Shown here: positions 34,574 to 46,640 of the stretch, piece after piece
Position numbering within the stretch: the first letter of the stretch is position 1
Layout of the letters: each line of letters opens with the position of its first letter
DNA from: Saprolegnia diclina VS20
Lineage: Eukaryota > Oomycota > Saprolegniomycetes > Saprolegniales > Saprolegniaceae
Assembly: GCF_000281045.1 (NCBI RefSeq)
Contig: NW_008246130.1
Location: 33,748 to 95,931, forward strand
Length of the DNA stretch: 62,184 nucleotides
Reading direction: 5' to 3'
Notes under the pieces: generated by a model
What the model saw: the letters and a program-made list of their open reading frames with translations, nothing else
Database searches by the model: none
Told to the model about the DNA's origin: nothing
Made by a program: the position numbers and the translations under genes

Positions 34574-34854
34574 TCGACAAGTGCAGTAGAAATAATAACA
34601 GTGGTACAGAGCGACGATGACAAAAAGGTTTTAGTGGTGGCGCTTTTTCGTCAACCTTGAAACACACAAAAAATGTCTACTAAACTGAGCACTAAACTTC
34701 CTAGCTGATAATGCTACGATCAAGCGCGCTGACTGCACATCTGTCGAACATCCTTCGCCCAGCAGTCGGTTCCAACGTCGGTCGTTTGTTATTATGACAA
34801 TATTTCCATACATTTTAGCTATAAAAATTACAAAACAATTTGGCATCCCTACAA

Positions 34855-36732
34855 CTACGTCTTGTGCAGGTTGAGGAACGCGTCGAGGCGGCGTAGCATC
34901 TCTTTGAGCTCTGCGTTTTCTTTCTCGAGGGCGGATATGGTGGCCGCGTGCTTCTCAATGGCGAGAAGCCTATCGTGGATCGTCTCGAGGCTAGTGACGA
35001 CGACGTCCGGCTGCTCGTTGTCTGTGTTGGCGTCGGAACGAGAAATTTCGTTCGTGGCCGCCGACGACGTCGTATCCGTGTCTCCCATTTGGGTGGGATC
35101 ATCCTCGGGCGCCGGCAACGACTCGGCGATAGGAAGGACCAACTTTTGGAGCTTGATTGTCTTTTCACTTCGGAGAATGCACTCGGCAAAGCTCACGATC
35201 GCGTCGAGTTGCGCAGTCTCCATGTCGGTGGCCATCGTCGCGTTCATCATCGCAATGAGCACGTTGAGGAGGAGCACAATGACGAGCGTCGCGTGCGTCA
35301 ACAGCAGCGTGTAGCCGAGCACGATCGGCCCGGGCGACGGCAGCTTCTCAAACGGGTCTGCGTCAATTTGGCCGACGAGGACAAGAAAGGCCGTGACAAA
35401 GCTGTGGCTCATCGTGTTGTACGCGGCTTCGTTCCGGCCTTGAAAAAGAAGGTAGTAGGCAATCGTATAGGCGCCCAAAAACGGAACGTAGAAGGCCATG
35501 AACTTGAGGACGTCGTCCAGCATGTGCTTCATCATCGGGATCAAGTAGCCGGCGGTCTCGTGGACCTCGAGGTACTGGATGCTCAGCGCCCACGTTGCAA
35601 ACGTGAGCGTAATGCTCACGTAGAGCTCGGCGTCGCCCGAGGACGGCGCCAGCACTTCGCAGAATCCAAAGATAAAGATGGCCACAAACAGTGGCAGTTG
35701 GAGCTTGTTGAACGTCGATTCGAAGTAGTGGGACGCAGGCTTGTCGACAAAGCTCTTGAAATAGTCGACGAGCGCTTCGAGCGCGACGCAGAACCCGCCG
35801 TTCTTGGTCGCGTTCTCGTTGACTTCGCCGTAGAGCTCCAAGACCTCAAACCAGATAAAGTACGACGCGACGGTCGAGAGGAGGAGATTGTTGATGCGCA
35901 CAAACCAGATCCAGTCCGTGTGCGACGCAATGAGCTCCGAGACGAACCAGAGAGCGACGTCGACGATGGCAATGACACCGAACGTCGCGAGGCCCCACTG
36001 CTTGCGATTGGTATCGGGTGTGAGGAGGAAAGTGGCGCCAAATCCAAGGCCGAGCGCGACGCTGCCGTGAAGACAGAGTAAGAGCTGCCCATGAAACTCG
36101 GGGGTCGGACCGTTGTCGAGGTCCATCGACACGGAGAGCGTGAGCGTGAGCAGCAACAGCAGGTACAAGAGGCACTGCTGAATGTACATTTTGTTGCCGA
36201 AATGCTGTGTGGAACGTCATGAATTTGGAAAATATTCGAAATAAATAAGGGTACCTTCCACTTCAGATGCAGCATGAGCGCCATCGCATCGTGCTCGAGA
36301 AGCCCCTTCATCTCGGGCTCGCGAAGGAGCTTGAAGAGGATCGACTTGCGCAGCTCTCCAGCCTCGTTGCCATACAATTCGCAAATCTACGCAGCGACGC
36401 ACATAAGACACAAACGGCGATGACGGATCACGTACTGAATCGGAGTAGAGCACGACGGACTCCGCTTCGCCACGCTTCTTCTTCTCCTGCGTCGTCGCCT
36501 TCTGGTCCGGGAGCTTGCACTTGTCGAGCTCGTCCCACGCGCGTTGGAAATCGTTGGCCTCGATGTACCCAAGTAACGTTTTGATGGCGAACGCCTTGGC
36601 CGTCGCGGCGCCCGCCGACGTCTGCTTGCGTTGCTCGCCCGACTTGGTGGCTGGGCGACTGGTCCTCTCGTACTTCATTGTCGCCGGCTTGGCGGTCGTC
36701 GGCGCTGGTTTGGCGGTCGAGGGGCGCCGCAT
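34855..36732 (-). CDS. TRP-like ion channel F
   Basis: Three exons, about 592 residues. Exon 1 (ATG 36732) has an unusual basic Thr/Ala/Lys-rich extension (MRRPSTAKPAPTTAKPAT) before the family domain (WDELDKCKLPDQ). Exon 2 gives ICELYGNEAGEL and LLEHDAMALMLHLKWK. Exon 3 opens HFGNKMYIQQCLLYLLLL. The body is closest to C and G: MDLDNGPTP, NKLQLPLF, EVHETAGYLIPMMKHML and pore FLVLVGQIDADPFEKL. The C-terminal half of the tail has a coiled coil (ISALEKENAELKEMLRRL). It is divergent with G across a shared promoter of about 420 nt. Intron 2 has a CACAG acceptor rather than the usual TAG. Confidence 0.85.
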
Positions 36733-37152
36733 TCTGCCTTCCTCCAGTCTTTGTACGTGGCTGGCAATGGTGGCGACGATTGAGAAATGAGGAAATCCGG
36801 TGGAGGATCGTCCTTGCACCCAAATATCACTTGGCACAATCGCATTCAATCAAGTTTGAAAATACGCGTCGCGGATTGGTCCATGCTACTGGGTGTACTG
36901 AGAAATGATTGGCCAAAAGTAATGCGTGTCAAGTGGCCACTTGCCCCACGGCAATCTTTTAAAAACGATTGGGTTTACACTGGATATTTGTATGCATGTA
37001 GCAAATTTCGAATAAAAATACAGAATGGCAACCGCGCTGCCACGTCATTTCCAGCGTGGAGCGCAGCTGAGTCTGAACTTGACCGAATTTGTCAACTTGC
37101 ATGGGGTTGCCATTTCGAACTCACTTTGCTTTTTCGATTGTCGACAACAGCC
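36733..37152. other. Divergent promoter of TRP-like F and G
   Basis: 420 nt with three GATTGG sites (about 36871, 36907 and 36968); the middle one is GATTGGCCAAAAGT. This is the likely control region for both genes. Confidence 0.5.
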
Positions 37153-38837
37153 ATGCAAGCAGCGCGCCTCAACCACCAGCACCGAGACGTCCGTCGCGCC
37201 CCCTTTGCCATTGGCGCATTGCGCCGCTACATCGCCAACAACCGGGTGCGCAACGCCGCGATCGAGCTCAACAAAGTCATCGACACTCCAAACAACGGCT
37301 TCCACGACGCCTTGGTACGCCAGCATTGACTTGACCACGGCATATGCTCATGCTTCATCGTAGATTCGTGAAATCTACGGCAACGGAGGCCAACTGCGCC
37401 ACTCGATCCTGTTTATGATCCTGCGCCACCCATTGACCAAGGAGCTGCTCAACCACCCGGTCATGCGCGAAGTTGAGAACATCAAGTGGCAGGTACGTCC
37501 TTTCGTTTGTCCGACGCGCAGAGATGCACAATGTCTTGTAGAACTTTGCGTGCTGCATGTACATGCAGCAACTCATGCTCTACCTTTTGCTGCTGACGAC
37601 GCTGACGCTTTCCGTGACGATGGACCTCGGCGACGGCGAGTCGCCCATCTTCCACACACAGCTGCTCGTTTGGCTCAACGTCGGCGTCGCCCTTGTGCTT
37701 GGGCTTGTCGCGACCAACTTTTTCCACTACGCGAACCGCAAGCTCTGGGCCGTCAAGACCATCGGCGTCAACGGTCTTGTGCTCATTGCGCTCAATTTGT
37801 GCGCTGATTCGATCGCTGGCCATGTCAACTGGACGTGGTTCGTGCGCTGCAACAACGTCGTGCTGACGCCCACGGCGCTCTTCTTCATCCGCTTCGAGAT
37901 CCTCGAGCTCTTCGGCGAAGTCAACGTCGACGCGAACCCGAGCTTTGTGCAGCAGCTCGAGGTCGCGGTCGAGGCCATCTGCGACTTCTTTCTCAACTTT
38001 GTCGGGCGGGCGAGATCGCACTACTTCGAGTCGTTCTTCAACAAGGTCCAGCTCCCGACCTTCGTCGCGATCCTTGTCTTTGTCATCACCGAGACCTTTT
38101 ACCCCTCCAGCGACGACGTCCGCTTGTACTTTGGCATCATCATCACCTTCGCCTCGTGGGCGCTCGGGATCCAGTACCTCGAGATCCACGGCACGGCTGG
38201 GTACCTCATCTCGCTCATGACGTTCATGCTCAAGGACGTCGTCAAGTTCATGGCCTTCTACCTCCCGTTCCAGTGCGCGTATGCGATTTCTTACTACCTC
38301 TTGTTTGAAGGCCGCGGCGTCGACGCCTACGCAACCATCGCCCACAGCTTTGTGACCACGTTCCTCGTCATGCTCGGCCAAATCGAACTCGAACCGTTCG
38401 AGAACCTCCCGGCGCCGGGCCCGTATGTACTGGGCTACACGCTCCTCCTGACGCACGCGACGCTTGTGATTGTCATGCTCCTCAACGTCCTCATTGCGAT
38501 GCTCAACAAGTCGATGGAAGAAATCATGGAGAAGGCCAAGCTCGAGGCGCGTGTAAGCTTCGCCGAGTGCATCCTCCGCAGTGAGAAGACCATTGGTCTC
38601 CGCCCGATGCCGGTGGTGCCCGTGGACGAAGTCATGCCGCTTGTCAACAACCATATGCTGCTCGAGATGGAGGCCGCCGCTGACGACGACGACATGTCGG
38701 ACGACGAGCCCGAGATCGACGACGAGACCCAAATCGCCGAGCTGCGCGCCATCGTCCTTGACGAACGTGCCCGCAACGACCGCCTCGAAGCCATGCTCCG
38801 CAGTCTCACGCAGCACTTTGATATCGTCGTGCAGTAA
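37153..38837 (+). CDS. TRP-like ion channel G
   Basis: Three exons: 37153-37314, 37364-37492 and 37542-38837, about 528 residues. It starts MQAARLNHQHRDVRR. The N-terminal domain has AIELNKVIDTPNNG, EIYGNGGQL and LLNHPVMREVENIKWQ; the Cys after NK in the other copies is missing here. The body opens NFACCMYMQQLMLYLLLL and is closely similar to C, with the pore FLVMLGQIELEPFENL. The first exon and C-terminal tail differ from C, while the pore tract 38178-38517 is almost identical to it. The tail is acidic (AADDDDMSDDEPEIDDE) then a short coiled coil. Confidence 0.87.
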
Positions 38838-39331
38838 ACATTGTTAATCCCATATCTTTTCCCTTTAAAATTGTACATTGCGAGGGAACATCCCGGTTGA
38901 GGAAAGGACAAAACAGTCTTATTGGTCATTTTCCAAACGGCCTCCGCCCCTTTTACGCACCTTTACGTACTTTTCCGTACCTTTACGCATTTTTACGTAC
39001 CTTTACGCCCCTTTTCGCCCCTTTTACGCACCTTTACGTACCTTTACGTACCTTTTACGTACCTTTACGTACCTTTTACGCCCCTTTTACGCCCCTTTTA
39101 CGTACCTTTTACGTGCAGCAATTGAAGTAAAAGGTATGACGTGCCACGTCGGAATGTGGAACAAATTGTAGTCTCTTGTCCTGGGCATGCTGACAAATAC
39201 TCCAACATTAGGTTTCCATACAGCGCCGATTGGTCGTGAAGCGGATATCTAAAGCTCCGTCGTTCATGGCGCCTCATAAAGTAGCGCAGGTAGTACGACG
39301 ACGACTCAAATGTAGTGCATAGAGGCAGAAG
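38838..39331. other. Intergenic between convergent genes, mostly repeat
   Basis: Besides the tandem repeat it holds a GATTGGTCG site near 39228. No gene seen. Confidence 0.5.
38951..39116. repeat. Tandem repeat, about 16 units of 10-11 bp
   Basis: Degenerate units of the form TTTTACGTACC, TTTACGCACC and TTTTACGCCCC. All three forward frames stay open through it only because of the repeat. It lies in the 3' flank of TRP-like G. Confidence 0.9.
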
Positions 39332-41099
39332 TTACGACGATCCCACGACGTTGGTGAGCAGTTGGTCGCAGACGCCGTCTAACGTGAGCGTTTTGGCATG
39401 AATTCGCGCCGTGAGGGTGTCTTCCGTCGCTCGCATCGCGTCCAGTGCGCGAAGCAAGCGCTGCATGTGGTGGTCCATTTCCTCTTCAAAGCTTGTCGCG
39501 AGCGACGGCTCACTCCGCGCAAATTGGTGCACTTTGGCCATGTACCTACGCACACGCGTTAGGACGCTCGCGCGAAGAAACCGTGTACGCGTAGAGGGTG
39601 AACGCGAGCGCCGTCGTGTCCTGGCCGGCGCGACGCTTGCGCGCGAGTCGAAACTGCGTCTGGATGAGCCCTGCGGCCGCGTGCCGGCGCGCCTTCTCCC
39701 AGCGCGTCTGGTCAATGATGTACTTGACGCGCGACTCATTCTCGGTGAGCGCGAGCGCCGCAAAGAAGATCGACTGCACGAGCGAGAGAATGAGGAGGCC
39801 GCCGAGGATGCCGCTGAACGCCATGAAGAACCGGCCGCAGTGCGTCGCAGGCACATAGTCCCCGTACCCGACCGACGTCTACGCGGCGCGGTCAGATGTA
39901 GCGTTGTGAAGTACGTACAATGGTGGCGATCGTGAGCCACACGGACGTCCAGTAGTTCATAAAGTAGGGCTGCGCCGGCCTAAGGCAAATGCAAAAGATG
40001 ACGCGTGTGCAAGGTGGAAGTGGGGACCGATCAACGTACACTTCCAAGATGCGGAGAATCGCGGCCGTAAGGAACGTCACAAAGAAGAGCAGCGGCAACT
40101 ACACGTCGATGTACTACGCGACCGTAAATCGACTAGGAAGAGTACCACAAGGCGCAGCGGCTTGGTGTTAAAGATGGCCTTAAAATGGAAGAACGGATCC
40201 ATGGTGTTGACGTTCTTGAGCGTGCCTACATGGCACATGTGAGGACTTTGATAGAGGTGCTCGTATGCAAAAGGAGGCACCGATGAACGAAGCCCACTGC
40301 GAGTAGAGCGGCGACGAGCTGCGCATGTACCGGCCAAAGAGGTACAAGCGAAGCACCATGAGCACGCCTACGACAGCAGGATGCGACGGATGCTCGGAAT
40401 CGCAAGCCTTGTGCGTACCAAAGGTGTCGTACGTGTACGTGTAGTCGAGGTAGCAGCCATCGTCGACGACGGTGACGTGGAGGTTCTTGGGGTGCGCACA
40501 CGTGTCCAAGCCCGTCGTCGAGTTAGCGTTGAGCGTGTAGCGAAACTGCATCATGGGCACGAGGCCGTGGATACCAGGCGGGACGTGAAACCCGCAGATG
40601 AGAAGCTCAAGAAGGAGCACGCGCCAGTACTCGCGCAGCATCGACGAGCGCGGCGGCAAGATGTTTTGCATCTTGTAGATGCTCGTGTGCGACTGATAGC
40701 GCTTGACGATCAAGAGAAGCAGCACAAAGGTCGTCACGGACGTGGCCACCTTGATCCGCTCGGCCGCCGGGGTCATGTCGACTTGGCGGCCCATGAGCAC
40801 TTCGTTCGTCGCGAGCATGAGCACAATGCCCACCATCGCGATGGCAAAGCTCCAGATCTCGTACAGCTGCCGATTGCGGTACTCCTACACCCAATATGTA
40901 AGCTCGGATCCGGCTCGCACCATGGCGATGGTACCCGCTTGAGGAGATGGATCGTCTCGAGGTGCTTGATCGTGTCGTTCTGCTGGAAGAGGTTGAGGAC
41001 GGCGGGAGCCTTGAGCTGCTCCATGTACGTCGACGACTTGGTCGGCGACGAGGGCTGGCGACCCATCGGCGACGGCCGACTGTCCACGGCGGCTGCCAT
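39332..41099 (-). CDS. SK-type (calcium-activated) potassium channel
   Basis: About eight exons on the minus strand. S1-S2 read EYRNRQLYEIWSFAIAMVG. The S3 block ends WRVLLLELLICGFHVPPG. S4 reads MVLRLYLFGRYMRSSSPLYS, spliced to TLKNVNTMDPFFHF. S5 is LPLLFFVTFLTAAILR. The pore joins exons as TIATITSVGYGDYVPATHCG, a canonical K+ filter. S6 (GILGGLLILSLVQSIFFAAL) is followed by a basic helical region with DQTRWEKARRHAAAG that matches the position of the SK calmodulin-binding domain. The C terminus is a coiled-coil-like helix. Layout and order fit KCNN channels. ATG 41099 is preferred to the in-frame ATG 41207, because a TATCCGGA element (41141-41148) lies between them at the usual distance. Confidence 0.85.
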
Positions 41100-41140
41100 C
41101 GTGGTCGGTTGTGAGACCGTTTTTGCTCCGCCTGGCATGT

Positions 41141-41148
41141 TATCCGGA
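41141..41148. promoter_or_regulatory. TATCCGGA element of the SK channel gene
   Basis: 42-49 nt upstream of ATG 41099. A weaker TATCCAG lies 17 bp further out. Confidence 0.5.
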
Positions 41149-41569
41149 GAGTCGCCGTATCCAGCAAGCGCAACACTAAACAAACGCAACTTGGCATTTC
41201 CCGCCATGGCGGACCGTGACGGCAACGCTCCGAGCGGCCGACTCCGCACCTACAACCACGGACCTACAACTGTACTGCCTGGTAGTTTGCGTGCTCCACA
41301 CCAGCGGAATGAGGTGTCCTTTTGCCCCATCATCTGCGTCTCTACCAAAGTGGGCTACAAGCTGTGCTCTACGTGGCGAGCCTTACGAGTGTGCTTGGCA
41401 GGCGAGTCGCCATACCTCGTCGCGTTACTACTGGGCACAGAAGCCTTGCTGGCCGTAGAATATGCTGCTTGCACGGCGCAAGCGCTCACATATTCGCGTT
41501 GATGGCCGAGTATTGAGCGGCCGCCAATGTCCTCTATAGTCTAGAAACACGCCACATTTCCATTTTGCC
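41149..41569. other. Divergent promoter region
   Basis: Between the SK channel (minus) and MCM9 (plus). Short open frames only. Confidence 0.45.
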
Positions 41570-44465
41570 ATGGACGACGGACTCAGCCAGTACAAGAACG
41601 CGCTCGTGGCCTATTTTGAGCTGTACCCGGGCCCCGAGGTCGACGTGCAGCTTCTGCTCAGTCGCTGCCCGCAGTTCGCGACGCTCCTCGTGCAGAACCC
41701 GACGCTGTGCTCGCCCGTGCTCCAGGCCGCGTACGGCCAACCGGCGCCGCTCCAGCTCATCCACGTACCTCCGTGCTTAAAGAAGCGCGTGAGCGCGCTC
41801 CGGAGCAAGGAACTTGTGGGCCTCATGGGCATCGAGGGCACCGTCGTGCGCATTGGCCACGTGCGCATGCTCGAGAAGGTCCGGCAGTACGAGTGCGCCA
41901 AGTGCCACACGACGTGGGAAGTCTACTCCAAGCCCGAAGAGCAAAACAAAATGACGCTGCCAGTACGCTGTCGACTTAGCGCTTCCTCCCCTCATGCGCG
42001 CTAGAGAGCGTGCGTGGCCCGGGGCCAGTGCAAGTCGACCAACATCCAAGAGCTCAAGAGCAACAAGGTCTGCTGCGACTACCAGGTACGACGACGATAT
42101 CATCCAGCAATTTTTATAGTTGATGCCAATAGCACATTAAGCTCCAAGAGCAAGTCTCCAAGCTAGGCATGGGGTCGATCCCGCGCTCCATCATGGTCAT
42201 CCTTGAAGGTAGAATACGATATTCTCTAAGCCTCAACCAAGCCTCTTAGGTCCGCTCGTCGACAGCGTCAAGGCAGGCGACGACGTTGTCGTTGTCGGGA
42301 CGCTCCTCAAATGCTGGAAACCGTGCATCAAAGACGTGCGCTGCGAGCTGGTGGGTTCGATTCCGCCGAGTTCAAGTCCGTCACTGGCCATTTGACAGGA
42401 AACGATGATCCAAGCCAGCAGCATTCGACTGAAGAGTGCGAGTGGCACGACGCGCGCGCTCGTGACCGACGACGTCCGGCGCGAATTCGACCTTTTTTGG
42501 CAAACGCACGCCGCCAACCCGCTTTTGGGCCGCAACTTGATTCTCGCGAGTATTTGTCCCAAAGTCTACGGCATGTTCATTGTACGTAGGGATATATCGT
42601 GCGGTATGGAGTATCATTACTTTTGTATCAACTAGGTCAAGCTCGCGGTCGCGCTCACCGTCATTGGCGGCTGCTCGTACATGGACGACACGGGCATGAA
42701 GACGCGGGGCGACTCGCACATGCTTCTCATTGGCGATCCTGGCACAGGTAGAGAGACGTCTCTGAGTGAAGAAAGCACGTGACATCAAAGACCAGGCAAG
42801 TCGCAGTTTTTGCGCTTCACGGCCGAGCTCAGTCCTCGCTCGGTGCTGACGACGGGCATCGGCACCACGAGGTATGCGCAGTGGCACGATGTCATACCTC
42901 ACGCAACTCTTAGCGCCGGGCTCACGTGCACGGCCGTCAAGGACGGCGGCGAGTGGATGCTCGAGGCTGGCGCGCTCGTCTTGGCCGACCGGTACTTCAC
43001 TTTTGTTTGCCGTTTTGGGAAGCGACATTTGTGGGGTTAGGGGTGTTTGCTGCATTGATGAGTTTAGCAGCATCACGACCCATGACCGCGCGTCGATCCA
43101 CGAAGCCATGGAGCAGCAGACGCTGAGCGTTGCGAAAGCCGGTCTTGTGTGTACGCTCAACACGCGCACGACAGTCTTTGCTGTGACCAACCCCAAGGGC
43201 CGGTATTATATTGTACAAACTGTCAGTGCAACTATAATGAACTGTAGGTACGACCCGAACGCTGATGTGTCGGTCAACACGGCAATCGCGAGTCCCTTGT
43301 TAAGGTGCGTCGCTCTATATTGTCCTCGCAACGGAAGACAATATTGTCTGTAGCCGATTTGACATCATTTTGGTCCTTCTGGACACGGTGCAGCGCGACG
43401 TACGATGGTTGCATGGGACCGCACTCTACTGGAATTCGTAGTGGGATCGCCGCGTCTCGTCCTTCATTCTGAACCAAGCGTCGACCGAAGAGGCAACGCC
43501 CGACGACGAAGAGACCTTGGCCATGAGTAGCTCGAATATCATGCTTGCGACATCACCCACGCGCCATGTAGAAGAGGAGGCCGACGAAGAAGAAGCGATG
43601 CGTCCGCGCAAGCACCTCTGGTCTGTGGCCAAAATCCAAGCCTACATTTGCTACGTCAAAGTACGTTGTCCAAATTTGCTTTGAAAAAGATGAGATCTCA
43701 TAGGAAATATATCAACCGCGGCTCACGCGCGAGTCCATGACGGTGCTACAGCGCTACTACCAGATGCAGGTGACAGTCGTTGCATTGCACCACGACAGAC
43801 TCATCACGCGACTGCGTAGCGATCGTCCGACATGCGCAACGCCGCCCGCACGACGATTCGGCTCTTGGAAAGTTTGACCCGCATTTCCCAGGTCGCTTCC
43901 TTTTGCAAGGATCATTTGGGCTCATTGACACCTCCTAGGCTCACGCCAAGCTCATGTGCCGTGATGAAGTGACCGTGCAGGTTGACGTTTGTGTGGGACA
44001 TACATCGATGATTGGTGGGGTAGGACGCCATCATGGCCGTGTACGTCACGGAAACCTCCAAGTCGGCCGACTCGATGTTTGGGTACGAGTCGGTACTCCA
44101 CAAGAACTTTGCGCTGGACCCGCTCGAAGAGTACTACCAGATCGAGCACTGCATCTTGAGCCACTTGACGCTGCTCGAGTTTTGCTCCAAGACGCCGCCT
44201 CCCGAGTCGCACGACTTTGGTGGCGATGGCGACCTGTACGAGGGCGACGATGCGTACGAAGACGAAGAAGAAGTCAAGGTGCCCGACGTGCCCGTGGTCA
44301 AAAGTCCGATTCCCAGACCGCCAGGCACGGGGCGGAGCCCAAGCCAAGCAGCGAATCGGTGGAGCCAAGCGATCGAAGCGCGACGAAGCCAGGTCCAATC
44401 ATCCCCGTGGATCGAATTGGTTTTATCTCTTCTCGTAGAAGCGACGACGCGACAGTAGCTCCTAG
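41570..44465 (+). CDS. MCM9: MCM9 helicase
   Basis: MCM9 pairs with MCM8 in homologous-recombination repair and replication-fork maintenance. About a dozen short exons. Recognisable blocks: N-terminal [11 protein letters not shown] zinc-ribbon half; [18 protein letters not shown] and [17 protein letters not shown] (MCM9-like rather than MCM2-7); [20 protein letters not shown]; Walker [14 protein letters not shown], split by an intron; [17 protein letters not shown]; Walker [26 protein letters not shown]; and the arginine finger SPLLSRFD. After [19 protein letters not shown] a short C-terminal region follows. The last splice (donor GTCCAA) gives a basic end [11 protein letters not shown]; without it the frame stops at 44458. 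The protein is about 750 residues and lacks the long disordered tail of animal MCM9. Confidence 0.87.
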
Positions 44466-45371
44466 GCTATGATATTTTAGAGAACAACAACGTGATCTAT
44501 CGTGTGCAAGCTGATGGGGCTAGGTGTTTCAGTGAATTATTCGTTCGGCCAGGTCGACACTTTTCCGCGTAACGCTACCGAATCTGAGCGGACAACTTTG
44601 TACAACTCACTCTCTTAGAGATTTGAGTGACGCACCGCTTGGCTTAAGGCATAACCTGGACTATGGTGCGTCAACAACGTTTTTGCAATCCTGCCGAGCC
44701 ATGACGCCCTACTATTGGTCACATTTATCTTATTTTTAACCAATCCGATGTCGTGAAATGCCTGGGTCGCCGTTGAGCCCGATGTTGAGCGGCTGAATCG
44801 CCCCGATCGCGGTCGAAAATGAAATCGCTTCAACTCGGCTCACAGATAGAAGACGTGTTGTAGAGTACAAGAAGCGATGTCTCGTCGGCGGGTGAGGTCT
44901 ATAACAAGAGCAATCGACCACCTTGTTAATTGTGGCGCATGCCAAACATAGTCACATATAAGAGCGGGCCATGTCACGTAGTTGCAAAAGCAGCAGCCAG
45001 TGCTTTCAAATCGATACGAATAGGGCTGTAGTAATGAACATGCCGTCCATGCAAAAGCCACCGTGTCTTGTACTGTGATCTCGCGTATAATTTCCAAGTA
45101 TACTTGCCGTCATATCGGATCGGCCGGGTACGACTGCCTGCAGGAAATGCGATACCGCGGTTGCTCCTCCGCCACTGACCAGTACCTCTCAAATACGTGG
45201 TGCGCTTTGGTAGTCTAGAGACTCTATGGACGTGGCCGAGTAAGTATCAACCTTTCAGCCAGCAGTGCGGTGTCGAAATCGTTTGGCGCCATGTTGGCTT
45301 GGATCGAAATACCGGGCGTGGATTGGCTGGTCTAAATATAGAACCTTCAACGCCCAATCACCATCGAGCCC
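44466..45371. other. Intergenic
   Basis: 906 nt with no supported gene. GATTGGCTGG at 45321-45330 lies 41 nt before the next ATG. Confidence 0.45.
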
Positions 45372-46118
45372 ATGAGTCTGCTGAACCATTGCGGTCATTC
45401 TATCTTCGTCATGTCTGCTGCGTCCCGCGGATCGCGCGTGCACCACATTCGCCGGACGCCGAGCCCCTTCTTCACGACGTCATCTGGCATCGTCGGCATC
45501 AATTTGCACGAGCCAACCGAGTTTGTTGCACCCAAGCTCGACGACATGCCAGTAGCAACGGAAAACAACCAGTCGGAGGAAGCCAAGCTCGTCAAGTTCA
45601 TGTACCAGACATCGTCGAGTGCGTTTGGCGACGGCGTCGAGCGCAGAGACAACCCCATGAGCCAGCGCATGGACAAACTGACCTTGAAGAAAGGTCTACC
45701 ACCCCAAAGATCGCAGAATCGACCTCACGAAATGCCTAGAAATCGAGCAAAGCGGGCTTGTCAAAATCAAAAAGGTCGACGTGATCTCACCCAGCGCCGT
45801 CTTGGCCCAAGCCCGCGCCGAGTTGTTTCCGGAGGAGCTCAGTGCCAATGCCATGGACCTCCGACCGATTGCGGCCGCGCGCAACGAGCACTGCATGTAC
45901 ACGACGAGGTACGACGAGGACTTGGGACCCACGAGGCTCATATGGATGACAGCAACCGCGTCATTGGCGAAGAGAAAGGCGCGATCCAAGTCAACAACGA
46001 GCGCATCGTCAAGCCCGGGACGTTTACGACGTCGTTCAACGGCTTTCGGTACCGCGATTACGGCCTGAACACCGCCGTGACCAAATCAAAGATTTGCGAC
46101 CAACTGGACTATTCCTAA
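45372..46118 (+). CDS. Protein of unknown function, about 218 residues
   Basis: Three exons: 45372 to about 45691, about 45738-45908 and 45953-46118. The start is MSLLNHCGHSIFVMSAA; an internal ATG at 45411 is an alternative. Exon 1 reads TPSPFFTTSSGIVGINLHE and DKLTLKK. Exon 2 restores EIEQSGLVKIKKVDVISPSA and LDLRPIA-like text. The second intron uses a GACAG acceptor (44 nt, phase 2) and joins MYTT to SNRVIGEEKGAIQVNNERI. It ends KICDQLDYS. No TM segment or signal peptide is visible; the mix of Pro/Ser-rich and amphipathic stretches suggests a scaffold-like soluble protein. The family was not recognised. Confidence 0.65.
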   Translation: MSLLNHCGHSIFVMSAASRGSRVHHIRRTPSPFFTTSSGIVGINLHEPTEFVAPKLDDMPVATENNQSEEAKLVKFMYQTSSSAFGDGVERRDNPMSQRMDKLTLKKGLPPQRSQNRPHEMPRNRAKRACQNQKGRRDLTQRRLGPSPRRVVSGGAQCQCHGPPTDCGRAQRALHVHDEVRRGLGTHEAHMDDSNRVIGEEKGAIQVNNERIVKPGTFTTSFNGFRYRDYGLNTAVTKSKICDQLDYS

Positions 46119-46640
46119 AGAGGAAATATGTGTTTTTTTATGCTTCAGCCCGAATCGTCTGACGTTGAACCGAGCCTGTCGGGCCACCTCGACGACGGAC
46201 GACGCGCGAGGTCGTCAGGCCTCTTGATTGCCCCGTGTTGCTCGTTCAAGCGCCCAGGGTCCGTGGCCGACGAGCCACTCGTATTATGGTACAGTTTAGC
46301 TATCCTTGCCGGCGCATCGTTTCTCCGAGCTCTATTCGTCAACGTCACTCCGAGCTTGTCAGTGGATCAACATCACAGACCCCAGGTATTCGCATGTGAC
46401 TTCTGCCTTCGTTGCACCGCGAACAGCCCTAAAGCATCTCCTCCATCCCAATCTTGGAGCTCAAGGCTTGCGGCTAAGAGCTGAGGCAAGTCCAGCAAGC
46501 CTCTCTGGAAAACCTCGGTGGTTTCGATTGCGTGCGCACACTTCAACCGCAGACATTGTCCCACTGAATAGTCGCGATCGTGGATACCGGTATGTTCATC
46601 TATCCATTCCTCCGCAGCAGGTATCTATCTACCTATCCAC

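Noticed and set aside
38951-39116. All three forward frames open and Tyr/Leu/Thr-rich
   Set aside because: Produced by the 10-11 bp tandem repeat; no start context and no conserved residues.
42350-42365. GGTTCGATTCC, a tRNA B-box-like sequence
   Set aside because: It lies in a short MCM9 intron and flanks form no T-arm or acceptor stem.
45901-45960. Apparent frameshift in the 45.4-46.1 kb gene
   Set aside because: A 44-nt GTACGA...GACAG intron joins the frames exactly, so no lesion is needed.
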